Notes: a model not told the origin generated them from the letters alone. 64,000 nt of DNA from Acholeplasmataceae bacterium UBA6150 (GCA_002423145.1 DIUU01000016.1:62001-126000), one strand, 5' to 3'. Counted from the first letter of the stretch, positions 43,765-52,926 are shown. Made by a program: numbers and translations.

Positions 43765-44043
43765 CTATTTAATAAACATATTGGCAAATCCTTGATCGGT
43801 GATTGCTAAAGCTTTGATGTTATTTCTACCCACCGCTTTTGATAGCGTCGCCGTATCAAATGTTTCCAGTACTGGCACATTGTAAAAACTGGCTTTATCG
43901 AGGACCCTTTTTTTGGTGTTCTCTGAGGCATCACTCGCAAGAAATACGAGTTTGGCTTGTTTTTGACGAATGGCTTCTACTGTAAAATCGGTGCCTGACT
44001 TCACTTTACCAGCAACCGTGGCTAAACCTAAACGGCTAGGCAT
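43765..44043 (-). CDS. ylxQ: L7Ae-family ribosomal protein YlxQ
   Basis: 92 residues. L7Ae/L30e fold, an RNA kink-turn-binding family. Features: GLATVAGKVKSGTDFTVEAI and KLVFLASDASENTKKRVLDK, then FYNVPVLETFD. The cellular role of YlxQ is not known. It overlaps the end of ylxR by 8 bases and lies in its usual place between ylxR and infB. Confidence 0.94.
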   Translation of the reverse strand: MPSRLGLATVAGKVKSGTDFTVEAIRQKQAKLVFLASDASENTKKRVLDKASFYNVPVLETFDTATLSKAVGRNNIKALAITDQGFANMFIK

Positions 44044-44305
44044 GGGTTGGTACTAACGATAACAGTGTATCGTAGATGGCATCGGGCACAGCTACTTCTA
44101 ATTTTTTATCTAATGCTTTGGACTTACGGGCTTTTTCAATTACCTCTTTAGAAAGGATTAAATAAGCACCTCGGCCATTGGCTTTACCTTTAACATCCAC
44201 AGATACTTCGCCTTCTTGGGTCGCTACCACACGGATGAGGTCTTTTTTAGGTCTGACTTCTTTGGTTACGACACACGTACGCATCGGAACTTTCTTTTCT
44301 TTCAT
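44036..44305 (-). CDS. ylxR: YlxR (DUF448), RNA-binding protein of the nusA operon
   Basis: 89 residues. Opens KKVPMRTCVVTKEVRPKKDL, the YlxR signature, followed by GKANGRGAYLILSKEVIEKA. Family members bind RNA, and some have been reported to interact with RNase P (RnpM). The start MKEKKVP at 44305 is chosen because GGAGG lies 7 bases upstream; the longer frame runs back into nusA. Normal position between nusA and ylxQ. Confidence 0.94.
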   Translation of the reverse strand: MKEKKVPMRTCVVTKEVRPKKDLIRVVATQEGEVSVDVKGKANGRGAYLILSKEVIEKARKSKALDKKLEVAVPDAIYDTLLSLVPTHA

Positions 44306-44318
44306 GAGGCACCTCCAT

Positions 44319-45395
44319 TTAGAATATAATGCCTTCAGCTTCTGCCATAGAGGCACTCTTGATATCAATCTTCCAATTGATGGCCTGAACAGCTAATTTG
44401 ACGTTTTGACCGCCTTTACCAATAGCAAGTGATAATTTATCATCTCTGACAATGGCCAATGCTGTGCGCTTAATCGGGTTGATTTGAGTGACTGCCAGTA
44501 CTTCTGCAGGTTGTAGCGAATTCGCAATGAGGTCTCGTTCATTGGTGCTCCATAAGAATAGATCGACTTTTTCGCCAGATAGTGCACGAACAATTTCTCT
44601 AATACGGGTGGATTCTTCACCAATACATGCTCCAATCGCATCGACATTTTTGTCATTAGACATCACGCCAACTTTGGTTCTATCGCCTGGGTCTCTCGCA
44701 ATACCCATGATTTCAACCACGCCTGATTTAACTTCAGGGATGAGGTTTTCAAATAGTCTGGTTACCAAGCTCTTGTCTAATCTGGTTACCAAGACTTTAG
44801 GGCCTTTGGTTTTCATTTCAACACTTGCAATGTACACTTTAATCGACTCACCTACGATGAACTTATCGGTAGGTAGGGCTTCTCTTTTTGGCAACAACGT
44901 GGTGAGTTCTTTACCAAGGTCAAGACGATAATACTCTTCATCTTCACCGATGACTTTCGCAATCACCATTTCTTTTTCTTTGCCTTTGAAATATTGATAG
45001 ACATTTTCCTTTTCAATATTCTTGAGATTTTGGTTTAACACGTTTTTTAAGTTAACAACGGCTGTTTGAGAAAACTCTTTCGGGTTTATCGATTCTTCTA
45101 AGATATCGCCGACTTTAATTCTTGCTTTACGTTGACGTGCTTCACTGAGTTTCATTTGTTTTAATGTTGGATCCGCTTCTAAGTCGTAACCTTCATCAGG
45201 GACAACCAAGTGTTGTTCAAACACTAAAATTTCATTTTTGTCTGGATTGATTTCAACTCGACATGAGGTATGGCCTTTGCTTTTTTTAAATGCCACAATC
45301 ATCCCTTTAATAAATGCATCTGTAATGAGGTCTACCGTAATGCCACGGTCTTCTGCAATAACCTCTAGTAATCTAAAAAACTCTTTGCTTACCAT
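44319..45395 (-). CDS. nusA: Transcription factor NusA
   Basis: Controls pausing and termination of RNA polymerase. 358 residues. An N-terminal polymerase-binding domain is followed by an S1 domain (about 130-200) and two KH domains (about 205-345; GVMSNDKNVDAIGACIGEES and LSLAIGKGGQNVKLAVQAI). No extra C-terminal acidic repeats, as in other Firmicutes. It is 16 bases after rimP. Frequently autoregulatory in its operon. Confidence 0.97.
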   Translation of the reverse strand: MVSKEFFRLLEVIAEDRGITVDLITDAFIKGMIVAFKKSKGHTSCRVEINPDKNEILVFEQHLVVPDEGYDLEADPTLKQMKLSEARQRKARIKVGDILEESINPKEFSQTAVVNLKNVLNQNLKNIEKENVYQYFKGKEKEMVIAKVIGEDEEYYRLDLGKELTTLLPKREALPTDKFIVGESIKVYIASVEMKTKGPKVLVTRLDKSLVTRLFENLIPEVKSGVVEIMGIARDPGDRTKVGVMSNDKNVDAIGACIGEESTRIREIVRALSGEKVDLFLWSTNERDLIANSLQPAEVLAVTQINPIKRTALAIVRDDKLSLAIGKGGQNVKLAVQAINWKIDIKSASMAEAEGIIF

Positions 45396-45411
45396 TTTCG
45401 TTTCATTCCTC

Positions 45412-45852
45412 CTAAAACTTGATCGCTAAACGAATTGATTTAACGGTTGTATACGGGATTTCAAGCTTTTTTAGCCTGCCCTTTAAATTGATTTGGAAAG
45501 TGATTGTACCTGCTTTGAAATCCAGCAGATAACCATCGCTATCCAACTCAGCTGTTTCAATGTGCACATATTTTCCGATAGCATTGGTCACTTCATTTTC
45601 ATCTCGAAGTGGTCTTTCTGCCCCTGGTGAGGATACTTCTAAGAAATAGTTAGGGTCAAATACATCGTCTGTTAAGGCATCGCTAATCAACCCATTGACT
45701 ATCCCAAGGTGGTCACTGGATAAGTCTTTACCATCTAAAATGACTTCTAGAATCGACTCACCAAATTCTTTCTTTGTTTTTAAACTATACAAGGATAAGT
45801 CTTGGTCTTTTATGATGTTCTCAATGATGACTTTAATCTGTTTTAAATCCAT
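45412..45852 (-). CDS. rimP: Ribosome maturation factor RimP
   Basis: Assembles the 30S subunit. 146 residues. The conserved core is the SSPGAERPL motif (about residue 83; YFLEVSSPGAERPLRDENEV), with an N-terminal domain and a C-terminal SH3-like domain (LKGRLKKLEIPYTTVKSIRL). First gene of the nusA operon. The start follows AGGTGAG, and a leader with a strong hairpin precedes it. Confidence 0.96.
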   Translation of the reverse strand: MDLKQIKVIIENIIKDQDLSLYSLKTKKEFGESILEVILDGKDLSSDHLGIVNGLISDALTDDVFDPNYFLEVSSPGAERPLRDENEVTNAIGKYVHIETAELDSDGYLLDFKAGTITFQINLKGRLKKLEIPYTTVKSIRLAIKF

Positions 45853-45881
45853 ATTGTCTCACCTACTTTTGACTAATAAAA

Positions 45882-45903
45882 TGAGTGGAACCTAATCCAC
45901 TCA
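45882..45903 (-). promoter_or_regulatory. Leader hairpin before rimP-nusA
   Basis: Perfect 8-bp stem TGAGTGGA (45882-45889) with TCCACTCA (45896-45903) in the untranslated leader, followed on the minus strand by TTTTATT. It resembles a weak attenuator. Confidence 0.6.
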
Positions 45904-45917
45904 CCTTTACGGCTCAT

Positions 45918-45947
45918 ATTATATCATAATATAGGTCTCCATATCAA
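45918..45947 (-). promoter_or_regulatory. Promoter of the rimP-nusA-infB operon
   Basis: Minus strand TTGATA (45942-45947), 18-base spacer ending TGA, TATAAT (45918-45923): both a -35 and an extended -10. Confidence 0.82.
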
Positions 45948-45979
45948 ATAAAACTTTCAAATTCATCCTATAATGCAAA

Positions 45980-46017
45980 TGCAAATTATTTGCAATTAGA
46001 TAAAGTCATGCTATAAT
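45980..46017 (+). promoter_or_regulatory. Zinc operon promoter with overlapping operator
   Basis: TTGCAA (45990-45995), 16-base spacer, TATAAT (46012-46017). A palindrome GCAAAT-T-ATTTGC (45981-45993) overlaps the -35, and the half-site GCAAAT is repeated just upstream (45975-45980). This is the position expected for the operator of the Fur-family repressor encoded at the end of the operon (inference). Confidence 0.78.
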
Positions 46018-46047
46018 GGATGCTGTGAATAAAGGAGATTTATATCA

Positions 46048-46974
46048 ATGAAGAAATTTTTTATGCTTTTCGCTGTTTTATTAGCAACCTTACTACTGAG
46101 TGCATGTCAAACCAAAACATACGATATCGTTGTGACTATGTACCCACAATATGACATGGTGAGAACCATTGTTGGTGACAAAGATTTAACCTATACCATG
46201 ATTTTACCTGCTGGCGTGGAGGCGCATGATTTTGAACCTACTTCCCGACAAGTCATTCAAATCAATCAAGCTAAACTATTCATTTATACATCGATTGAAC
46301 TAGAAACATGGGCACTCGATATCATCGATAGTGATGTCATCGCCATCGACCTAGAAACATTAACGGAAGAGATCCATGAGGCTGCACATCCCGATGAAGA
46401 GCATGACGATCACGATGAACATGACCACGATGTTCACTATTGGGTTTCGGTACATACTCAAGTCCACATGGTAGAGGCAGTTTTAGCCAGTATTCTCCAA
46501 ATTGATTCAGAAAATGAAGCTTACTACAGAGCCAATGCAGAAGCGTTAAAAACCGAGTTGAGAGCTGTAAAAGACGCTTTTATGACAATTGAAAATCCAA
46601 GTATTAAACCACTATATTTCATTGGTCACAATGTGTTTAGTTCTTTGAATGAAGAATTTGGTCTAAACATCATTAGCCTAACCGAATCTTTCAGCCCAGA
46701 TGCAGACCCAACTTCTGCTCAAATCGCTTTAATGATTCAAGAAATCAGAGCTAACAATGCACAATATGTGTATTATGATCCTTTCGAAAACATGAGTGTC
46801 GCAAATACAATCAAAAATGACTTAAAATCTGCCCATAATTATGATATAACATTGGTACCACTCCATAGCATGCACAATGTTTCTAAAGACCAATTCAAGG
46901 CTAAAACAACCCTCGTGCAATTATGGACTGAAAACTTAGTTAACATCGGATTAACCTTCGGAATGGAGTTTTAA
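46048..46974 (+). CDS. znuA: Zinc ABC transporter substrate-binding lipoprotein
   Basis: Captures zinc (possibly manganese) outside the membrane for the ABC importer. 308 residues. Lipoprotein signal with lipobox LSAC (Cys near residue 20). Metal site candidates are His in GVEAHDFEPTS, His in HYWVSVH, His in FIGHNVFSSL and Asp in YYDPFENMSVAN. A His/Asp-rich loop (about 112-130, HPDEEHDDHDEHDHDVH) is typical of zinc rather than manganese binders. The start ATG follows GGAG. First gene of a four-gene operon with znuC, znuB and a Fur-family gene. Confidence 0.95.
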   Translation: MKKFFMLFAVLLATLLLSACQTKTYDIVVTMYPQYDMVRTIVGDKDLTYTMILPAGVEAHDFEPTSRQVIQINQAKLFIYTSIELETWALDIIDSDVIAIDLETLTEEIHEAAHPDEEHDDHDEHDHDVHYWVSVHTQVHMVEAVLASILQIDSENEAYYRANAEALKTELRAVKDAFMTIENPSIKPLYFIGHNVFSSLNEEFGLNIISLTESFSPDADPTSAQIALMIQEIRANNAQYVYYDPFENMSVANTIKNDLKSAHNYDITLVPLHSMHNVSKDQFKAKTTLVQLWTENLVNIGLTFGMEF

Positions 46975-46975
46975 T

Positions 46976-47635
46976 ATGATCATCGAAGCCGAACACCTCA
47001 AAGTGGAATACGGCAATTCTGTTGTTTTAAGCGACATCAGCTTTTACGTAAATCGTGGAGACTATTTGAATATCATTGGTCCCAACGGTTCAGGCAAAAC
47101 CACCCTCATCAAGCTATTAACCAACTTACAAAAACCAACACAGGGCAAGATTACCATCGCCCCTGTGGTTTTTGGCTATTTACCTCAGCACTTAACTCAA
47201 AGCGCGAAATTACCAGCAACCGTCTATGAAGTATTGAAATTGTCCAATTCGAAAAAACCTTCGGATGAGGCCATCACGGCCTTATTAACAGATATGGGGA
47301 TGCTAGAATTGAAGCATCATCCGATGCGAAAGCTGTCGGGGGGAGAACAACAACGGGTGTATATTATCCGTGCTTTGTTGTCTAATCCCGATGTCTTAAT
47401 ATTGGATGAGCCCACCTCGGCACTTGACCCTGAATTTAGAAAATTTTTCTATACTTACATTGAAAAACTGAATGATAAAGGCTTAACCATCATTCACGTG
47501 ACCCACGATTTAAGTGATGGTTTAAGACACGGTTCGCGAATTTTAGAGTTGGATCAAGTCGTTAGATTTTTTGGTACCTTTGAACAATACCAACTCTTAG
47601 GTCATCGTAAAGGAGGTCACCATCACCATGTTTGA
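46976..47635 (+). CDS. znuC: Zinc ABC transporter ATPase
   Basis: ATP-binding subunit. 219 residues. Walker A GPNGSGKTTLIKLL (about residue 37), signature KLSGGEQQRVYI, Walker B LILDEPTSALDPE, His switch VTHD. The C-terminus ends in a short His-rich tail (GHRKGGHHHHV) that might bind zinc; this is speculative. It starts 1 base after znuA and overlaps znuB by 8 bases. Confidence 0.96.
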   Translation: MIIEAEHLKVEYGNSVVLSDISFYVNRGDYLNIIGPNGSGKTTLIKLLTNLQKPTQGKITIAPVVFGYLPQHLTQSAKLPATVYEVLKLSNSKKPSDEAITALLTDMGMLELKHHPMRKLSGGEQQRVYIIRALLSNPDVLILDEPTSALDPEFRKFFYTYIEKLNDKGLTIIHVTHDLSDGLRHGSRILELDQVVRFFGTFEQYQLLGHRKGGHHHHV

Positions 47636-48437
47636 TTTTTTAATGTGGCCATTCATGATCCGTGCGATTTTAATTGGCTTAACGTTGGCCCTTTCCACAG
47701 GAATCATATCGAGTTTCTTGGTTTCCAATAACCAATCCCTCATTGGGGATGGCTTAGCACACATCAGTTTTACAGGGATCATCATTGGGGTGTTATTCGC
47801 TTCACAACCGATTTGGATTGCATTGCCTTTCGTTATTTTGGCAGCATTGATCATCAAATGGTTGATGCGTAATCAGTTTGTTGAAGGCGATACCGCCATC
47901 GGATTGGTTTCCTCATTCTCGTTTGCTATCGGTTTAATCATCATTTCTACTTCTAGTGGTTTTAATCGTTCTGTTGAATCGATGTTGGTGGGTTCGATAT
48001 TTTCCACCACCTGGTCAGATATTTGGATTTCACTTACGGTACTCATTTTAACCAGTGCATTCATTATCACCGGTTATGCCAAATTATTCTCCATCACATT
48101 TGATGCCAACTATGCGAAATTCTCAAGAATAAAAATTGCTTATTATGATTACATGTTGGCCGTATTAACGGCTGTCATCATCGTGATTGGTGTAAAAACC
48201 ATCGGTACTTTATTGATTTCAGCATTCATTATCTTTCCTGCTGTATCTTCTCAAATGATTTCAAAGAGTTTTAAACAAATGGTCATTCAAGGCCTGTTAA
48301 TCAATGCTGTTGTCAGTTTAATTGGAATCTTGATTGCCCATTTCCTAGGTATCCCAGCCGGATCAACCATCATTGTTGTTCATGGATTACTATTCATGTC
48401 ATTGTTTGTGTTTACGAAATTGAAAGGACGTGATTGA
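47628..48437 (+). CDS. znuB: Zinc ABC transporter permease
   Basis: Membrane subunit of the ABC-3 family. 269 residues with about seven or eight helices and the conserved GDGLAHISFTGIIIGVL stretch (about residue 38), a hallmark of Mn/Zn permeases. The start ATG has GGAGG in the end of znuC. Its end overlaps the ribosome region of the Fur-family gene. Confidence 0.95.
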   Translation: MFDFLMWPFMIRAILIGLTLALSTGIISSFLVSNNQSLIGDGLAHISFTGIIIGVLFASQPIWIALPFVILAALIIKWLMRNQFVEGDTAIGLVSSFSFAIGLIIISTSSGFNRSVESMLVGSIFSTTWSDIWISLTVLILTSAFIITGYAKLFSITFDANYAKFSRIKIAYYDYMLAVLTAVIIVIGVKTIGTLLISAFIIFPAVSSQMISKSFKQMVIQGLLINAVVSLIGILIAHFLGIPAGSTIIVVHGLLFMSLFVFTKLKGRD

Positions 48438-48438
48438 T

Positions 48439-48813
48439 GTGTTAAAAATGACGAAACAGCGTCAACAAATGCTCAACTTTATGCAAAAACAAAAAGCCCC
48501 TTTATCGGCTGAAATGATTTATGCGAAACTACCTACGGGTTCCATGAACTTATCGACGGTTTATCGAATCCTCGATACTTTCTTGCAATACCATTTGGTA
48601 GAAAAGACGTTTTTAGACAATACTGCGTATTATAAGATTGCTTCCTTAGAGCACAAACATTATATGGTTTGTATCAAGTGCCACAAGATGATTGAAATGG
48701 ACTGTCATTTCCATGGGGTTGCTGATGAAGATGCCTTAAGACATCAATTTAAAATCACCAGCCACGATTTAACTGTGTACGGCTATTGTGCACAGTGTCA
48801 ACCCACCCTTTAA
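48439..48813 (+). CDS. Fur-family metalloregulator, probably Zur
   Basis: DNA-binding repressor, 124 residues from a GTG start. N-terminal winged helix (QRQQMLNFMQKQKAPLSAEM, LSTVYRILDTF); the C-terminal domain has His and Cys metal ligands (KHYMVCIKCHKMIEMDCHFH) and a second CxxC (YCAQCQ). The start is uncertain: GTG 48430 is too close to AAGGA, GTG 48439 has it 10 bases upstream, and ATG 48448 is a third option. Being in the zinc importer operon suggests zinc-dependent autoregulation. PerR-type or Fur-type function cannot be excluded from the sequence. Confidence 0.88.
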   Translation: MLKMTKQRQQMLNFMQKQKAPLSAEMIYAKLPTGSMNLSTVYRILDTFLQYHLVEKTFLDNTAYYKIASLEHKHYMVCIKCHKMIEMDCHFHGVADEDALRHQFKITSHDLTVYGYCAQCQPTL

Positions 48814-48818
48814 TATAG

Positions 48819-48855
48819 AAAATGCCTTTTGACATAACAGTCAGAAGGCATTTTT
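48819..48855. terminator. Bidirectional terminator between Zur-like gene and marR
   Basis: Long stem AAATGCCTTTTGAC / GTCAGAAGGCATTT (about 48820-48853, one mismatch), with a T-run on the plus side and T-rich sequence on the minus side. It serves both converging operons. Confidence 0.85.
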
Positions 48856-48856
48856 A

Positions 48857-49285
48857 CTATATGTTTTCAGATATTTTGGTCAAAATCGACTTCATTTGAT
48901 TCTTTTCTTCCGGGGTTAATACCGATAGCATCTTCAATAATTCTTTGGCGTTATTGGCTTTGAGTTCTCTCGCAACCTCTTTACCACGTTCTGTCAACTT
49001 TAGGGGAAATGTTTTTTGATCTTCGGATTCTTTTTCAACAAAACCACGTTCTAATAAATCATTGATGGCACGTGAAGTATTGGCCTTATCTACAGCTAAC
49101 TTTTCTGAAAGTTCTTTCGCCGAAATGGATTTTTCACAATCCTCCAAGGCAACTAAATAGTGTACGTGAATACGCGATAAATCGTATTTTTCCAGTATCG
49201 GATCTGCAAAACTATGTAGTTTTTTTAATATTTTCCCTAAAATCAGGGGGAGTTTGACAACTTCTTTATCGTTATTCGGTTGCAT
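48857..49285 (-). CDS. MarR-family transcriptional regulator
   Basis: 142 residues from MQPNNDKEVV. Winged helix with SISAKELSEKLAVDKANTSR as the recognition region and KTFPLKLTERGKEVARELKA as the wing. MarR proteins are dimers that bind short palindromes and let go when bound to small molecules. It is the last gene of the ABC exporter operon, overlapping the end of the second exporter gene by 14 bases. Two matching palindromes in the operon promoter are its probable sites. The ribosome site (AGAAAG) is weak, so the start is the least certain part; the longer frame lies inside the ABC gene. Confidence 0.88.
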   Translation of the reverse strand: MQPNNDKEVVKLPLILGKILKKLHSFADPILEKYDLSRIHVHYLVALEDCEKSISAKELSEKLAVDKANTSRAINDLLERGFVEKESEDQKTFPLKLTERGKEVARELKANNAKELLKMLSVLTPEEKNQMKSILTKISENI

Positions 49286-51143
49286 ATTGGTTCTTTCTAT
49301 CAAACTGTGATTGGTAAAGTTTAGCATAGAATCCATCTTTTTGCATGAGCGCATCGTGGTTTCCACTTTCGATGATGTCGCCTTCATTCATCACTAAAAT
49401 GATATCGGCGTTCTTAATCGTGGATAAACGGTGGGCAATGACAAAGGATGTTCTGTCTTTCATTAAAATGTCCATCGCTTTTTGAATGAGCATTTCTGTT
49501 CTTGTATCCACAGAGGATGTCGCTTCATCAAGAATCAGCATTGGTGCATTGGTAACCATCGCTCTCGCAATCGTGAGCAATTGACGTTGTCCTGATGAAA
49601 TACCCGATTCTTCTGTCATCACGTAATCATATCCGCCAGGCAATGACTCGATGAAATGGTCGATGTTCGCTAATTTAGCAGCCTCTTTGATGTCTTCTTT
49701 GGATGCTTTAGGATTACCATAGCGGAGGTTATCATAAATCGAACCTGTAAATAACCACGCATCTTGTAATACCATCCCAAATTGTTTGTGAACGGCTTCA
49801 CGTCTTAAATTATGAATTGATTGTCCATCAATAATAATATCACCTGAATTGATTTCATAGAATTTCATCAGTAAGTTAACTAACGTCGTTTTACCTGCAC
49901 CTGTCGGCCCAACAATCGCAATCTTTTGTCCGGATTTCGCATTTAAATTGAAATCTTTGATGATGACTCGATCAGGTGTATAACCAAACTTAACGTGTTT
50001 GAATTCGATGTTTCCTGATCGGTTCGGTACTTCTGAAGCGAGTTCACTTTCATTGGTCATTTCTTTTTCTTCGAGGAATTCAAAGACACGTTCTGCAGCC
50101 GCAGCGGCACTTTGAAGTTGTGTTAAAGATTGTGCGATTTGGTCCATCGGTTGGGTGAATCGACGGTTGTATTGAATCATCGATAAAATATACCCCACTT
50201 TAAGTTGATTTGTCGCTGCTAAGAAACCGCCATAGACTGCTACAAAGATATAGGATAAGTTCCCGATGAATCCCATGACTGGCATCATCAGACCCGATAA
50301 GAATTGTGACTTATAGGCACTCGATTCGAGAATTTCATTGTTTTGATTAAACTCGTTTTCTACATTCTTTTTCGCATTGAACACTTTAATTAACTCGTGA
50401 CCACTGTACATTTCTTCGATGTGTCCATTGAGTTCCCCCAATGTTTTTTGTTGTGCTCTAAAGTATTTTCGCGCATTGCCCATGATGATTTTGATAGCTA
50501 AGATGGATAAGGGTACCAAGGCCAATGTGACTAAGGTGAGTTGCCACGAAATGGTTAACATCATGATCAAAATCCCAATCATCGAGGTGATTGAGGTAAT
50601 CATCGCGGTCACTGCTTGGTTTAATGAATTACTGATGGTATCGATGTCATTGGTAACAACCGACAATACATCCCCATAACTTCTGGTATCAAAGTATGAA
50701 AACGGCATTCGGTTAATCTTTTGCGAAACATCATTTCGCAAGGATTGATTTAACCGTTGTGTTACTTTCGTTAATAAGAACGATTGTGCGATATTAAAAA
50801 TATAACTGGATAAATAAAGTGCAATTAAAATATAACCCAATCGATTGACCAATTGAAAGTCAATATCGACATTAAAATTGCCAGGTCCCGTGGCAGTAAT
50901 GCCTGAACTGACCGCGTTAATCATGTCACCTATCATGCGTGGTCCAAAGATATTGAATACTGTCGACGCCGCAGCCAAGGTTAATGAAATTAAGATTGGT
51001 TTATAAAATGGTTTGAGATGACGAATCAATTTTTTCATCGATTGTTTGAAGTTTTTCGGCTTTTGTCCCATAAAACGGGACATATTACCAGGTCCATGAC
51101 CTCCACCCATGACTGGGGTTGTTTTTTTATTAGAGGCTTGCAT
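49272..51143 (-). CDS. ABC exporter half-transporter, catalytic-Glu subunit
   Basis: 623 residues: six membrane helices (about 45-340) and an ATPase domain (about 385-615). Walker A GPTGAGKTT, Walker B LILDEATSSVD with catalytic Glu, but the signature is ISSGQ, not LSGGQ. The partner encoded just upstream has Asp in place of this Glu and a normal FSGGQ. This pattern marks a heterodimer with one active and one degenerate site, as in BmrCD or LmrCD multidrug exporters. It starts inside the end of the partner gene (14-base overlap, GGAGG). Substrate unknown; a drug or toxic lipid is likely given the MarR gene. Confidence 0.94.
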   Translation of the reverse strand: MQASNKKTTPVMGGGHGPGNMSRFMGQKPKNFKQSMKKLIRHLKPFYKPILISLTLAAASTVFNIFGPRMIGDMINAVSSGITATGPGNFNVDIDFQLVNRLGYILIALYLSSYIFNIAQSFLLTKVTQRLNQSLRNDVSQKINRMPFSYFDTRSYGDVLSVVTNDIDTISNSLNQAVTAMITSITSMIGILIMMLTISWQLTLVTLALVPLSILAIKIIMGNARKYFRAQQKTLGELNGHIEEMYSGHELIKVFNAKKNVENEFNQNNEILESSAYKSQFLSGLMMPVMGFIGNLSYIFVAVYGGFLAATNQLKVGYILSMIQYNRRFTQPMDQIAQSLTQLQSAAAAAERVFEFLEEKEMTNESELASEVPNRSGNIEFKHVKFGYTPDRVIIKDFNLNAKSGQKIAIVGPTGAGKTTLVNLLMKFYEINSGDIIIDGQSIHNLRREAVHKQFGMVLQDAWLFTGSIYDNLRYGNPKASKEDIKEAAKLANIDHFIESLPGGYDYVMTEESGISSGQRQLLTIARAMVTNAPMLILDEATSSVDTRTEMLIQKAMDILMKDRTSFVIAHRLSTIKNADIILVMNEGDIIESGNHDALMQKDGFYAKLYQSQFDRKNQYATE

Positions 51144-52908
51144 TTTCGAGTTCCTCCTTCGACAATTGTGAATACGCCATTTCTTGATAAACTTTATTGG
51201 ATTTTAGTAGTTCTGTATGGGTCCCCATACCAACCGCTCTACCTTGATCTAGCACGATGATTTGATCGGCATTCATGATCGTACCGATGCGTTGTGCAAC
51301 GATAAAATTGATCGCATCCTTCGTTTGATTTTTAAGTGCGCTTCGGAGTTTTCGATCCGTTTGATAATCCAACGCAGAAAATGAATCGTCAAAGATGTAT
51401 ATTTTTGGTTTCTTGATGATGGCTCTCGCAATACATAAACGTTGTCTTTGACCACCTGAGAAGTTTTTACCCCCTTGAGCGACCGATGCCTGGAAGACGT
51501 TCTCTTTTTCAAGTACGAAATCATAAGCTTGAGCGGTTTTTAGGGCTTCAATCATTTCTTCCTCTGTAGCATCTGCTTTACCAATTCTTAAATTGGATTC
51601 GATGGTACCTGAGAATAGTAAACCTTTTTGTGGGATGTATCCGACGTAATCTAATAAATCGGTTTGTTTTATATCTCTGATATCAACGCCATTTAGTTCA
51701 ATTGACCCACTGCTCACATCATAAAAACGGGGTATGAGGTTAATGATGGTCGATTTACCACTACCCGTTGAGCCGATAAAGGCCACGGTTTGACCCGCTT
51801 TCGCAGTAAATGAAATGTTTTCAAGGACACATTCTTTCGCCCCAGGGTATTTAAAACACACCTCATTGAATTTGACTTCAACTTGCGCATTGTTTGGAAT
51901 CTCTTTGGGTTCATCTGGATCTTTAATTTTAGGTTTGGTATTCAATACTTCATAGATACGTCGTCCTGAAACAGCTCCCCTAGGTACCATGATGAATAAC
52001 ATAGTTAATGTCATGAATGCGAATAGAATTCGGATCCCATATATTGAAAATTGTGATTGGATTGCAATCCCTTCGAGTGGGTTAGATCCCAGTGATTGTT
52101 GCGAAATGAGAACAGCTGCTGTCCATGTGACAGCCAAAGAGACACCGTTCATGACAAGCATCATGCCGGGCATCATCATTTGCATGGCGCGGTTCACATA
52201 TAAGTTCATACGTGTCAATTCGTTGTTCACTTTTTTAAATTTAGAATGCTCATACCCTTCGGCATTATGGGCACGTACCACTCTTAATCCGATGAGATTT
52301 TCTCTGGTCACTTGGTTTAAGTCATCCGTTAAGTTTTGAACCTTGGAAAATAGCGGTGTAACGAAAACAAAGATGACAGATATCATCAGTATAATGACCA
52401 AAATGGCTACAGCAATCGGGATCGATAAAGTCAAATCGATATCCACAATTTTCATGATGGCACGAACTGCCATAATCGGTGCGGTAAAAGCCAGTCTTAA
52501 TAAAACGATGACCACCATTTGAACTTGTGTAATGTCGTTGGTCGAACGTGTGATTAATGAGCTGGTTTGAAACTGATTGACTTCTTCTAATGAAAAATCA
52601 TGGATATGGTCATACAGTTGCTTGCGTAAATGTTTGACAAAATTCGCGCCAATTCTGGCAGAAATGTAATACACCACGATGGTGATTAAAATGGATAAAA
52701 AAGATATACCCAACATTTCCATGCCTTGATTCAAGATGGCTGTTGTCTGGGATTGTCCTGTCACATTGGCTAAACCTACCAGAGTAATGATTTCACGCAT
52801 GTAGTCGATTAAGTCTAAATCCAATTCGACTTGAATGAGGGTGAGTCCTAAAATAACGATAATGAGTGGATAATACCACCATTTAAAATACTTAAATAGT
52901 TTGAACAT
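51130..52908 (-). CDS. ABC exporter half-transporter, degenerate-site subunit
   Basis: 592 residues. Transmembrane domain (about 12-310), ATPase domain (about 340-585). Walker A GSTGSGKST, signature KNFSGGQRQRL, Walker B IYIFDDSFSALD: Asp replaces the catalytic Glu, so this Walker site is the non-hydrolysing one of the heterodimer. The ATG at 52908 follows GAAGGAG; a longer frame by five codons covers the ribosome site. First gene of the exporter operon, behind a promoter with two palindromes. Confidence 0.94.
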   Translation of the reverse strand: MFKLFKYFKWWYYPLIIVILGLTLIQVELDLDLIDYMREIITLVGLANVTGQSQTTAILNQGMEMLGISFLSILITIVVYYISARIGANFVKHLRKQLYDHIHDFSLEEVNQFQTSSLITRSTNDITQVQMVVIVLLRLAFTAPIMAVRAIMKIVDIDLTLSIPIAVAILVIILMISVIFVFVTPLFSKVQNLTDDLNQVTRENLIGLRVVRAHNAEGYEHSKFKKVNNELTRMNLYVNRAMQMMMPGMMLVMNGVSLAVTWTAAVLISQQSLGSNPLEGIAIQSQFSIYGIRILFAFMTLTMLFIMVPRGAVSGRRIYEVLNTKPKIKDPDEPKEIPNNAQVEVKFNEVCFKYPGAKECVLENISFTAKAGQTVAFIGSTGSGKSTIINLIPRFYDVSSGSIELNGVDIRDIKQTDLLDYVGYIPQKGLLFSGTIESNLRIGKADATEEEMIEALKTAQAYDFVLEKENVFQASVAQGGKNFSGGQRQRLCIARAIIKKPKIYIFDDSFSALDYQTDRKLRSALKNQTKDAINFIVAQRIGTIMNADQIIVLDQGRAVGMGTHTELLKSNKVYQEMAYSQLSKEELENASL

Positions 52909-52926
52909 GTGTTTCTCCTTCATACG

